From the NCBI RefSeq assembly GCF_000420705.1, contig NZ_ATVL01000007.1:992001-1056000 (forward strand): 64,000 nt of DNA, read 5' to 3'. Position numbers and translations under genes: made by a program. A model generated the notes under the pieces. The model had not been told where the DNA came from. It searched no databases and saw only the letters and a list, made by a program, of their open reading frames with translations. Numbering within the stretch: the first letter of the stretch is position 1; the number at the start of each line of letters is the position of its first letter. Positions 17,097-24,683 of the stretch are shown piece after piece. Source of the DNA: Hymenobacter norwichensis DSM 15439 (GTDB lineage Bacteria; Bacteroidota; Bacteroidia; Cytophagales; Hymenobacteraceae).

Positions 17097-18290
17097 ATGA
17101 CCACCTATAAAGAACCCACCGCCCGCGGCTATTACGGCCAATTTGGGGGCGCTTTCATCCCCGAAATGCTCTATCCCAACGTGGAAGAGCTGCGCGACAA
17201 CTACCTCAATATCCTCGCTGACCCCGAGTTTCAGCGCGAGTATCAGATGCTGTTGCGCGACTTTGTGGGGCGGCCCACGCCACTGTTCGAGGCCAAGCGG
17301 CTTTCCAAAAAGTATAACACGCGCATTTTCCTGAAGCGCGAAGATTTGTGCCATACCGGTGCTCACAAGGTCAATAACACTGTCGGCCAGATTTTGCTGG
17401 CGCAGCGGCTCGGCAAAACCCGTATTATTGCCGAAACCGGCGCCGGCCAACACGGCGTAGCCACGGCCACCGTCTGCGCCCTGATGGGGATGGAGTGCAT
17501 CGTATATATGGGCTCGGTGGACATGGAGCGGCAACGGCCCAATGTGGAGCGCATGCGCCTGCTTGGGGCCGAAGTGCGCCCCGCCACCAGCGGTAGTCAG
17601 ACCTTGAAAGATGCCACCAACGAAGCCATCCGGGACTGGATTTCCAACCCCGTTGACACGCACTACATCATCGGCTCGGTGGTAGGTCCGCACCCGTACC
17701 CCGATTTGGTGGCGCGTCTGCAAGCCATTATCAGCGAGGAAATGCGCAAGCAGCTGCTGGAGAAAACCGGTTCCGAGCTGCCACAATACGTGGTGGCCTG
17801 CGTGGGCGGCGGTTCCAATGCAGCCGGCGCGTTCTACCACTTCCTCGACGAGCCTTCGGTGAAGCTGGTAGCCGTGGAAGCGGCTGGGCACGGCATCACC
17901 TCAGGCCATTCGGCGGCCACGTCGGTGCTGGGCAAGCCGGGCATTATTCACGGTTCGCGCACCTTGCTTATGCAGGACGAAGACGGTCAGATTACCGAGC
18001 CGTATTCTTTGTCGGCAGGGCTGGATTATCCGGGTATTGGGCCGTTGCACGCGTATTTGGCCGCAGAAGGTCGGGCGCAGTTTATTTCGATTGAGGACGA
18101 GCAGGCCCTACGCGCCGTGGCAGAATGCAGCCGGCTGGAAGGCATCATTCCGGCCCTAGAAACGGCTCACGCGCTGGCCGCCCTCGGGCAGCTTGGCGCC
18201 GGCCCCGACGACGTGGTGGTTATCAACCTCTCCGGCCGCGGCGACAAAGACCTGGAAACGTACATGAAGTACGCCGATTCCATTCAATAA
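17097..18290 (+). CDS. trpB: Tryptophan synthase beta chain
   Basis: A 397-residue PLP enzyme that joins indole and serine. Lys 91 in [10 protein letters not shown] binds [14 protein letters not shown] carries the catalytic Glu; [10 protein letters not shown] binds the PLP phosphate; [14 protein letters not shown] [11 protein letters not shown] ends the fold. The N-terminus [14 protein letters not shown] marks the classical TrpB1 type that works with TrpA, which follows 90 bases downstream. Confidence 0.97.
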   Translation: MTTYKEPTARGYYGQFGGAFIPEMLYPNVEELRDNYLNILADPEFQREYQMLLRDFVGRPTPLFEAKRLSKKYNTRIFLKREDLCHTGAHKVNNTVGQILLAQRLGKTRIIAETGAGQHGVATATVCALMGMECIVYMGSVDMERQRPNVERMRLLGAEVRPATSGSQTLKDATNEAIRDWISNPVDTHYIIGSVVGPHPYPDLVARLQAIISEEMRKQLLEKTGSELPQYVVACVGGGSNAAGAFYHFLDEPSVKLVAVEAAGHGITSGHSAATSVLGKPGIIHGSRTLLMQDEDGQITEPYSLSAGLDYPGIGPLHAYLAAEGRAQFISIEDEQALRAVAECSRLEGIIPALETAHALAALGQLGAGPDDVVVINLSGRGDKDLETYMKYADSIQ

Positions 18291-18329
18291 TTCTTACGGC
18301 GGGCGGCGTAGTGGTTTGCAGCAGAACAA

Positions 18330-18378
18330 CCTCTGCGAACTGCTGCGCCACTTGCTGCGAGCCTCTGCGAGAAACACC
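18330..18378 (+). repeat. CTCTGCG-type spacer repeat, copy 2
   Basis: The trpB-trpA spacer contains CCTCTGCGAACTGCTGCG and a second CCTCTGCG before the trpA ATG. It is built of the same words as the spacers before trpB and aroF but is more diverged. Confidence 0.5.
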
Positions 18379-18380
18379 TC

Positions 18381-19157
18381 ATGAATCGTATCCAACAAGC
18401 CTTTGAAAAGAAAGGCAAGAAGCTCAATATCTATTTCACGGCTGGCTATCCGGCCCTTGACTCCACGGTGCCGATGTTGAAATCCTTGGCCACGGCCGGG
18501 GCCGACCTCATCGAAATCGGAATGCCCTTTTCCGACCCGCTGGCTGATGGCCCCGTGATTCAGCAGAGCAGCACGGTAGCGCTGCAAAACGGCATGAACA
18601 TGCGTGTGCTGTTTACGCAGCTGAAGGATATCCGCCAGGAAATACCCGAAACTCCCATTTTGCTGATGGGCTACCTGAACCCGGTTATGCAGTTTGGGGT
18701 GGAAAATTTCTGCCGCGAAGCTGCTGCCGCGGGCGTGGATGGCGTGATTCTACCGGATTTGCCGCTCGATGACTACGTGGACGAATACCAGGAGATTTTC
18801 CGGCGCTACAACCTAAAACCGGTGTTTCTGATTACGCCGCAAACCGCCGAAGCCCGTATCCGCCGCATTGATGAGCTGACGGATTCGTTTCTATACCTCG
18901 TTTCCGGACCCGGCACTACGGGCGGCGCCAATACTCAGGCAGCTGGCGTGCAAGAGGCCTATTTCCAGCGTATTGAGGCCATGCAACTCCGTAACCCCCG
19001 CCTCATCGGCTTCGGCATTGCCGATAAAGCATCTTTCCAGCAAGCCTGCCAGTACGCAGAAGGCGCCATCATCGGCTCGGCCCTGATTAAGGCCCTAGAT
19101 GGTGCCGATGACGCTCCCGCCGCCGCCGCTCGGTTTGTTTCTTCTGTTCTGAACTAA
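18381..19157 (+). CDS. trpA: Tryptophan synthase alpha chain
   Basis: A 258-residue TrpA barrel that cleaves indole-3-glycerol phosphate to indole. Glu 45 in EIGMPFSDP and Asp 56 in LADGPVIQ are the two catalytic residues. GVDGVILPDLP, LVSGPGTTGG and GFGIADK follow in family order. It is the last trp gene; aroF follows after a 73-base spacer. Confidence 0.97.
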   Translation: MNRIQQAFEKKGKKLNIYFTAGYPALDSTVPMLKSLATAGADLIEIGMPFSDPLADGPVIQQSSTVALQNGMNMRVLFTQLKDIRQEIPETPILLMGYLNPVMQFGVENFCREAAAAGVDGVILPDLPLDDYVDEYQEIFRRYNLKPVFLITPQTAEARIRRIDELTDSFLYLVSGPGTTGGANTQAAGVQEAYFQRIEAMQLRNPRLIGFGIADKASFQQACQYAEGAIIGSALIKALDGADDAPAAAARFVSSVLN

Positions 19158-19175
19158 AAGCCTCCTGCAAGCTCA

Positions 19176-19219
19176 GAACGTTCTGCGCCTTCTGCGCAAG
19201 CCTCTGCGCCTTGTGCGGG
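19176..19219 (+). repeat. CTCTGCG-type spacer repeat, copy 3
   Basis: GAACGTTCTGCGCCTTCTG continues through further TCTGCG words up to the aroF start. With the inverted copy at 17019-17062 it flanks trpB-trpA as a roughly 44-bp imperfect inverted repeat. Confidence 0.6.
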
Positions 19220-19230
19220 AACCCCACCAT

Positions 19231-20244
19231 ATGGTTATCCAACTCGACCCCCACATCACCGAAACCGCCAAAGCCGATATTCTGGCTCACATCGAGGCGC
19301 TGAAATACAAGGCCACTGACGTCACCACCCAACGGGCGCACTACCTCGTAGCTATCGGTAAAGCCGATTTCGACCTGCGTACCATTGGCCAGCTGCCCGG
19401 CATCCTCGACATTCACCGGGTATCCGATGCCTACAAACTGGTGAGCCGCAAATGGCGCGTACGCCCCACCGTCCTCGACCTCGGCGACGGTGTGCGCATC
19501 GGGGAAGGTACTCTGACGCTGGCCGCCGGCCCGTGCAGCATCGAAAACGAGGCCCAGATGGAGCTGATGATGCAGCATCTACTCGACAACGACGTGCGCA
19601 TCATGCGCGGGGGCGTGTTCAAGCCCCGGTCGTCACCGTATGCGTTTCGGGGGCTGGGCATGGATGGGCTGAAGCTGTTTCACCAAATGGCCCGCGCCCG
19701 CGGCATCAAAATCATTACCGAGGTGATGCAGGTGTCGCAGGTGGAGGAAATGCATGACTACGTGGATGTGTTTCAGGTGGGCGCGCGCAACACGCAGAAT
19801 TTTAACCTGCTCGATGCGCTAGGTGGCGTAGACAAACCAGTGATGATAAAGCGCGGTATTTCCGGCACACTGGAAGAACTGCTGTCGTCGGCAGAGTATG
19901 TGTTTTCGGGAGGTAATGAGAAGCTGATTTTGTGCGAGCGGGGCATCCGTACCTTCGAAACGGCCAGCCGCAACACCCTCGACCTAAACGCCGTGCCTAT
20001 CCTCAAGGAGAAAACGCACCTGCCCGTCATCGTGGACCCCTCGCACGGCATCGGCATTCGGGAGTACGTGCCCACCATGGCGCTGGCGGGCCTGATGGCC
20101 GGCGCCGACGGCATCATCTACGAAGCCCACGAGAAGCCCGAGGAAGCTGCTTCTGACGGAGCCCAGACTCTAAATTTCGAGGAGTCGGCGCGCCTGATTC
20201 GCAACTTGCGTAAAGTGTATGCCCTGCGGCAGGAACTAGAGTAG
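19231..20244 (+). CDS. aroF: 3-deoxy-7-phosphoheptulonate (DAHP) synthase with N-terminal regulatory domain
   Basis: A 337-residue class I-beta DAHP synthase, the first step of the shikimate pathway. Residues 1-70 form a ferredoxin-like regulatory domain of the Thermotoga type; the barrel shows AAGPCSIEN (about 98-106), RGGVFKPRSSPYAFRGLG, MIKRG, LCERGIRTFE and IVDPSHGIGIREY. The ATG at 19231 is preferred over an in-frame GTG at 19213, which lies inside the spacer repeat and adds only six residues. Its place at the end of the trp operon means attenuation by tryptophan would also lower DAHP synthesis from this copy. The N-terminal domain suggests direct feedback as well, probably by Phe or Tyr as in homologues. 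Confidence 0.95.
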   Translation: MVIQLDPHITETAKADILAHIEALKYKATDVTTQRAHYLVAIGKADFDLRTIGQLPGILDIHRVSDAYKLVSRKWRVRPTVLDLGDGVRIGEGTLTLAAGPCSIENEAQMELMMQHLLDNDVRIMRGGVFKPRSSPYAFRGLGMDGLKLFHQMARARGIKIITEVMQVSQVEEMHDYVDVFQVGARNTQNFNLLDALGGVDKPVMIKRGISGTLEELLSSAEYVFSGGNEKLILCERGIRTFETASRNTLDLNAVPILKEKTHLPVIVDPSHGIGIREYVPTMALAGLMAGADGIIYEAHEKPEEAASDGAQTLNFEESARLIRNLRKVYALRQELE

Positions 20245-20303
20245 TGGCAGCAAGTTTAGGATTGCACGTAACTTGTGTTCTTCACTTCAAAACTCTGCTA
20301 TAT

Positions 20304-20750
20304 ATGCTTCGAATTATTGTTGGATTTCTACTCGCCAGCACCCTGTTATTCGGATGTGACGACGACGATGCAGGTGGCTCTGGTCAGACCTCTGTAATAT
20401 ACACTACTGCCATTTCGGTCAGTGAGAATGGTGCGCCGCCTTATGTTTTAAATCAAGCGCAAATAGCTTCCTCTACCTACCAAGGGCCTACTGCTAACTT
20501 GGTGATAAATGGTAAGCTGAACAGCGGACCTGTGATACGCGTGACATTCAGTCAGAGTAGCCCAACCGTTGCAGGTTCCAACGTTACGGATGTGGTAGAA
20601 ATGTATTCGGAGACGCAAGGCAATGCTACGCAAACCAGCGGTAAGACCACCCGAAATGCCACGACTAATGCAGTTTCCGGCTCTTTTACCGGTGCTTTTT
20701 CTAATGGTACAATAGTATCAGGCACTATTAGTGGTTTGCTACTTCAATAG
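20304..20750 (+). CDS. Hypothetical lipoprotein
   Basis: A 148-residue protein with a signal peptide (MLRIIVGFLLASTLLFGC), lipobox LFGC and a run of four Asp after the Cys. The rest is Ser/Thr/Asn-rich and predicted beta-rich; I recognise no domain. The start at 20304 is chosen because the signal peptide begins there. It follows aroF by 59 bases but has lower GC and is probably functionally unrelated. A long hairpin lies 44 bases after its stop. Confidence 0.65.
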   Translation: MLRIIVGFLLASTLLFGCDDDDAGGSGQTSVIYTTAISVSENGAPPYVLNQAQIASSTYQGPTANLVINGKLNSGPVIRVTFSQSSPTVAGSNVTDVVEMYSETQGNATQTSGKTTRNATTNAVSGSFTGAFSNGTIVSGTISGLLLQ

Positions 20751-20794
20751 TAGGTAGCGAAACCAGATTGTATAAGCAGTGCGCCGCTATAGAA

Positions 20795-20851
20795 AAGCCA
20801 GCCGGAAGGTTTGCTAACATAAGGTATGTTAGCAAACCTTCCGGCTGGCTT
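20795..20851. terminator. 27-bp perfect hairpin, probable bidirectional terminator
   Basis: Two perfectly complementary 27-base arms (20795-20821 and 20825-20851) enclose a 3-base loop. The stem starts AAGCCAGCCGG and its outer end is followed by TTATTATG, not a pure T run. It separates the lipoprotein gene from the AraC-type regulator. Such length and perfection exceed a usual intrinsic terminator, so a repeat element is an alternative. Confidence 0.65.
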
Positions 20852-20886
20852 ATTATGTGCCATTTTGAAAGAGTAAAGTCACAAGT

Positions 20887-22176
20887 ATGACCTTCACCTT
20901 CAACGCCTACAGCAGCCTACTGCTGCCGTTCTTCCTGCAAGGAATAGTGGTGAGCGTGGTGCTGCTGACGCGCGGCCGGCGGCATGGTTCCACGGCCGAT
21001 GGGTGGTTGGCGTTGCTGTTGCTGCTGCACACGGCGCGGCTGGCGCAGTGGATGCTAGGGTTTGCGGGCTGGTACGACGCGCACAACGTGCTGTCGACGT
21101 TCATGTTCTATTTCCCGTTTAGTAACTGGCTGGCACTGGGACCCGCGTTATACTTCTACTTCCGCAGCCTCACCAATCAGGAATTTCAATTCCGCCGTCA
21201 CCATTTTCGGCATTTTGTACCGGTGCTGCTGTACCTGGGGTGGCGACTGATGACTCTGGTCGTTGACTTGGGGTGGCTGCGCGGGGTGCAGGGGGTGCCG
21301 CTGCCGTACCATTTCGGTACCAAAGGGCCGTTGGCCGCCATGCAGGAGGGCGTGAGCTTTTGGGTGGAAATTGCGGGCTATGTGTCGGTGGGGTGGTATG
21401 CCTGGCTGACCTTGCGCGAGTACCGGCAGTATCGCCGCTACATCAACGATTATTTCTCGGATACCGAGCAGATTCGGTTTGTGTGGCTGCGTAATCTGCT
21501 GGTGGCTATGCTATTAGGGGTGAGCGTTACTTTCCTGTTTTCGGTGGTGAATGTGAGCGTGCAGCCGCTCAGCTATTATCAGGCGTGGTACGAATTCCTG
21601 GCCACCGGCATCCTGATTTACTTTCTTGGCATTGCTGGCCTGCTCACCAACGACCGACTGGCGGTTCCATTGCAATTCCTGCCTGCTCCCGCCACAACAG
21701 GGCCGCTGGTCGTTGATATCCCCCAAGTGCCTGAGCCGCGGCCTGAAACACCTGGCACGCAACCCGTTGCTGAGGCCATGCCTAGTATGCCTACGCCGGT
21801 AACCACCGCCAACACTGATGCGGCCGACCCGCACTTAGCCCGCTGGCTTACTCGTCTAACTGAAATCATGACCACCGACCGACCGTACCTGGCGCCCGAA
21901 CTAACCCTGTCGCAACTGGCCACTCAGGTAGGAACTAACACGTCGGTTCTCTCGCGGGTTATTAATACGGGCTTCGGCCAGAACTTCAACGACTACGTGA
22001 ACGAGTACCGGGTGCGCGAGGCTGAGCGCCTCCTCCGCGACCCACGTCATCAACAGTATACCTTGCTGGCCGTGGCTCTGGAGTCCGGTTTCAACTCAAA
22101 ATCTACCTTCAACCGTGTATTCAAAAAGCTGCGTGGAGCCACCCCAAGCGAAATTGCGACTGGGCTCAAACCATAA
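20887..22176 (+). CDS. Membrane-bound AraC-family transcriptional regulator
   Basis: A 429-residue protein with an N-terminal integral membrane part of about seven helices (residues 8-260) and a C-terminal AraC/XylS helix-turn-helix pair (residues 320-425). The DNA-binding part shows LTLSQLATQVGTNTSVLSRV, NDYVNEYRVREAERLL and the second HTH FNSKSTFNRVFKK followed by GATPSEIA. A proline-rich linker (about 265-310) joins the two. Such 7TM-AraC proteins are common in Bacteroidota and are thought to sense an extracellular or membrane signal. It precedes a DoxX fusion gene on the same strand, a candidate target. Confidence 0.88.
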   Translation: MTFTFNAYSSLLLPFFLQGIVVSVVLLTRGRRHGSTADGWLALLLLLHTARLAQWMLGFAGWYDAHNVLSTFMFYFPFSNWLALGPALYFYFRSLTNQEFQFRRHHFRHFVPVLLYLGWRLMTLVVDLGWLRGVQGVPLPYHFGTKGPLAAMQEGVSFWVEIAGYVSVGWYAWLTLREYRQYRRYINDYFSDTEQIRFVWLRNLLVAMLLGVSVTFLFSVVNVSVQPLSYYQAWYEFLATGILIYFLGIAGLLTNDRLAVPLQFLPAPATTGPLVVDIPQVPEPRPETPGTQPVAEAMPSMPTPVTTANTDAADPHLARWLTRLTEIMTTDRPYLAPELTLSQLATQVGTNTSVLSRVINTGFGQNFNDYVNEYRVREAERLLRDPRHQQYTLLAVALESGFNSKSTFNRVFKKLRGATPSEIATGLKP

Positions 22177-22274
22177 TTTGGCACGTCCCGGAAGGTAATT
22201 CGGGGCGCTTGGGGTAGGCGAGGAGGGTTCCTTTGGGATATTATTTCACCAACCCAAACCCTCCTTATCCGGTC

Positions 22275-23321
22275 ATGAAGAAGCTACTTCTGGATACCCA
22301 GCCCTTCCCGTCTCATCTGGCAGATGCCGCCTGGCTTTTGTTCCGTCTGCACCTCGGCCTGTCCATTGCCATTGGGGCGGGCTGGTCGAAACTCGTTAAT
22401 CTTATTACCACTCAAGAAGCGGCCAAGCTGGCTACCGGAACTGCTACGCTGGGTCCGCCCGACTGGTTTGTGCAGCAGGTTGCCAGCCTAGGGTTTACCC
22501 ATCCTTCCCCATACATATGGGCGTGGCTGGCCGCCTGGGGCGAATTTGCGGGCGGCCTGCTGGTGGCGCTGGGGTTGCTTACGCGCTGGGCTAGCCTGCA
22601 ACTGGCCGTGCAGTTTATGGTTGTTGCCTTCGTGTGGTACGAAGCACCCGAACCGGTTTTGGGCATGTACTATCAGCAGCTGCTTTTTTGGGCGTTCGTG
22701 CTGATAACCGTAGTAGGAGGTGGCCGGTACTCGCTGGACTATTGGTGGTTACGCAGCAGTAGTTCCCGTTTCCTGAGTCGGCTGGCGGGTAGCGCGCTGG
22801 CCCAGGCGGTAACGGCGCTTTTAGTTGTGTTGGCTAGTTCGGTAGTGGCTCAGGCCCAAATGGCTCCTCCCAAAGTAACCATGCCAGAGCTGCAAGCCAT
22901 TGTACAGCAGTGGAATGGCACCTTGACGTACGTTGACTACAAAACGCAAAAGCGCGTTACGCTACCAACCACGCTAAACGGCATGCAGTCTAAACCGCGG
23001 GAGCTAGTGCTGGATTATATCTACCAGGAGCCCGAAGGTAGTCAAGTGAAGGGCTACGATAAAGTGCAGTTGGCTACCGATGGTCTGAGCCTGATTTGGG
23101 ATGGAGTACCTCTGCGCCTAGTGCGCAAGACCCGCCTACCGGAGCAGGGGCTGGCACTGGTGCTGGAAGGACGTGGGGTTGACGATAACAAAAGCTGTCT
23201 AATCAGAAAGACTGTGCTAATGAAGAAAAAGCAACTCACTATTCTGAAAGAGGTGAAATACGATGGTAGTAAAGACTTTATAATTCGCAACGAATACACC
23301 TTCCACCCTGTAGCTAGCTAA
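22275..23321 (+). CDS. DoxX-family membrane protein fused to an exported C-terminal domain
   Basis: A 348-residue protein. Residues 1-170 are a DoxX-type four-helix membrane module (LFRLHLGLSIAIGAGWSKL, WGEFAGGLLVALGLLTRWASL, FWAFVLITVVGGGRYSLD). A further hydrophobic segment ending VAQAQ (about residue 195) leads into a 150-residue hydrophilic domain (VTMPELQAIVQQWNGTLTYVDYK ...) that I do not recognise and that is probably periplasmic. The start at 22275 is preferred because MKKLLLDTQPF opens the DoxX module; an earlier in-frame start adds 14 unlikely residues. DoxX proteins are linked to quinone, sulfur or oxidative-stress functions, but nothing here fixes the role. Confidence 0.75.
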   Translation: MKKLLLDTQPFPSHLADAAWLLFRLHLGLSIAIGAGWSKLVNLITTQEAAKLATGTATLGPPDWFVQQVASLGFTHPSPYIWAWLAAWGEFAGGLLVALGLLTRWASLQLAVQFMVVAFVWYEAPEPVLGMYYQQLLFWAFVLITVVGGGRYSLDYWWLRSSSSRFLSRLAGSALAQAVTALLVVLASSVVAQAQMAPPKVTMPELQAIVQQWNGTLTYVDYKTQKRVTLPTTLNGMQSKPRELVLDYIYQEPEGSQVKGYDKVQLATDGLSLIWDGVPLRLVRKTRLPEQGLALVLEGRGVDDNKSCLIRKTVLMKKKQLTILKEVKYDGSKDFIIRNEYTFHPVAS

Positions 23322-23526
23322 ACATTGGGTATATAACTACAAAACTTAGTGAATACATAGTATTAAGACTTAGCCTATGAATTTTGGGGCGTATGTTCTT
23401 GAAAATAATGTTTCATTCAAGTAGGTACCCCATAATATCAAGGGCTATTTCACTTTTATCAATGTTATGTTTGGCTTTGCCTTGAAAAAATATACAGACG
23501 CAGTGTACAGCTTTCGTTAAAATCTA
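23322..23526. other. AT-rich spacer upstream of the phhA leader
   Basis: About 200 bases of notably AT-rich sequence between the DoxX fusion gene and the phhA leader promoter. I see no gene. It may act as an upstream promoter region. Confidence 0.5.
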
Positions 23527-23534
23527 TATATTTG
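23527..23534 (+). promoter_or_regulatory. Candidate -7 box of the phhA leader
   Basis: TATATTTG fully matches TAnnTTTG. Transcription would start near 23541, so the ATGs at 23540 and 23543 are probably too early and the leader frame more likely starts at 23558. No clear -33 element is present. Confidence 0.55.
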
Positions 23535-23557
23535 CCTACATGATGTCGCACCAGCCA

Positions 23558-23632
23558 ATGAAACAAGTCTGCCTATCCAATATTCGTCCCGCACGGGACG
23601 GAGTCGGGCTGCTTTGCCGGTACGGGAGCTAA
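23558..23632 (+). CDS. Leader peptide of the phhA attenuator
   Basis: A 24-residue frame, MKQVCLSNIRPARDGVGLLC then RYGS and TAA. Its codons 23600-23610 (GGAGTCGGGCT) are perfectly complementary to 23668-23678 (AGCCCGACTCC) in the 5' arm of the terminator before phhA, so the segment can act as antiterminator. The distance from stop codon to terminator (34 bases) and the place of the antiterminator arm over the RD codons mirror trpL. Unlike trpL it has no run of codons for the relevant amino acid: no Phe and only one Tyr, downstream of the antiterminator arm. What stalls the ribosome is therefore unknown. Translation itself is inferred. Confidence 0.55.
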   Translation: MKQVCLSNIRPARDGVGLLCRYGS

Positions 23633-23666
23633 CAGCGAAATGCTACTTATCCTCTGAAACCTTATA

Positions 23667-23698
23667 AAGCCCGACTCCTTCCCCAAGGAGCCGGGCTT
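23667..23698 (+). terminator. phhA attenuator terminator
   Basis: AAGCCCGACTCCTT, loop CCCC, and AAGGAGCCGGGCTT form a 14-bp stem with one A/C mismatch, followed by TTTCTTCTTCC. It ends 19 bases before the phhA ATG, so transcription of phhA must pass it. Confidence 0.8.
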
Positions 23699-23716
23699 TC
23701 TTCTTCCTACTATTCC

Positions 23717-24484
23717 ATGCTACAGCAACACTACGACCGGTACACTGCCCAAGACCAACTGGTTTGGAAAGTATTGTTCGACCGCCAAACCGCCTTGCTC
23801 CACAAGCGGGCCTGCCAGGCCTTTGCCGACGGTTTGCAGCGCATTGGGTTCCACCGCAACGCCATTCCCAACTTCGAGGAAACCAGTGAGCAACTGCGCA
23901 AAGCCACCGGTTGGCAGTTGGAGCCCGTAGCGGGTATGCTCAATGATGCCGAGTTCTTTGGATTGCTGGCACAGCGTAAGTTTCCTGCCACCGTCTGGAT
24001 TCGCTCCATGGAGCAGTTCGATTTCATCGAGGAGCCCGACCTGTTTCACGGTGTATTTGGGCACGTACCGTTGCTGATGGACAAGGCTTTTGCCGACTTT
24101 CTGCATTTCCTGGGGCACGTGGCGGCGCAGCACCTGGATGACGCCGTGGCGTTGGAGCGGCTCGACCGGCTGTATGGTTTCACGGTGCAGTTTGGGCTAG
24201 TAGAGGAAAACGGCAGCACCCGCATGTACGGCGCCGGTTTGTTGTCGTCGTCGGGCGAGATTCATCATTGCATTGCCGACGACAGCACCCGCCACCCTTT
24301 CGATTTAGGTACGGTGCTGGATACGCCTTACAGTGAGGCACACCTACAAAACCAGTATTTTGTGTTGCCTAACTGGGAGCAACTGACGGGTAGTGTGGCT
24401 GAGCTAGCCGCGTTGCTGGCTTCTGATTGGGAGATAAACCTGGGAAAGCAACTGGTTGAAATCCCAAGAAATAACAAGCAATAG
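23717..24484 (+). CDS. phhA: Phenylalanine 4-monooxygenase homologue with an altered iron ligand
   Basis: A 255-residue protein with only the catalytic domain of aromatic amino acid hydroxylases, the usual bacterial form, which converts Phe to Tyr with tetrahydropterin, Fe(II) and O2. EEPDLFHGVFGHVPLL gives His 111 and His 116, the two histidine ligands; YGAGLLSSSGEI-like MYGAGLLSSSGEI follows. The third ligand is Glu in the family (TVEFGL), but here the codon at that place is CAG and residue 158 is Gln (FTVQFGL); the spacing from the second His fits the Chromobacterium enzyme. The substitution may reduce or change activity. The gene sits behind a leader and attenuator, and may make tyrosine or degrade phenylalanine. 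Confidence 0.88.
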   Translation: MLQQHYDRYTAQDQLVWKVLFDRQTALLHKRACQAFADGLQRIGFHRNAIPNFEETSEQLRKATGWQLEPVAGMLNDAEFFGLLAQRKFPATVWIRSMEQFDFIEEPDLFHGVFGHVPLLMDKAFADFLHFLGHVAAQHLDDAVALERLDRLYGFTVQFGLVEENGSTRMYGAGLLSSSGEIHHCIADDSTRHPFDLGTVLDTPYSEAHLQNQYFVLPNWEQLTGSVAELAALLASDWEINLGKQLVEIPRNNKQ

Positions 24485-24626
24485 GGTAGGAGCCAGACCG
24501 GCTGACTACTTGATGGGTGAACGCGCGGTAGTGAGAGGGGGGATACTATTGTTGCCGCTGCTGTTCACCCACAAGTGTTGCTAATAAGTTGGTTGGGTCG
24601 GTTTCTACACTATTCGCTTACAAAAC

Positions 24627-24660
24627 AAAAGCCCGTCTGCTCACAAGCAGACGGGCTTTT
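24627..24660. terminator. Bidirectional terminator between phhA and dienelactone hydrolase genes
   Basis: AAAAGCCCGTCTGCT, loop CACA and AGCAGACGGGCTTTT form a perfect 15-bp stem with A and T tracts, serving both convergent genes. Confidence 0.92.
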
Positions 24661-24683
24661 TCAATGCTAGAAAATATATTCCG

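Noticed and set aside
23540..23557. Starting the phhA leader at the ATG pair 23540/23543
   Set aside because: With the -7 box at 23527-23534, the transcript would begin at or after these codons; ATG 23558 is more plausible.
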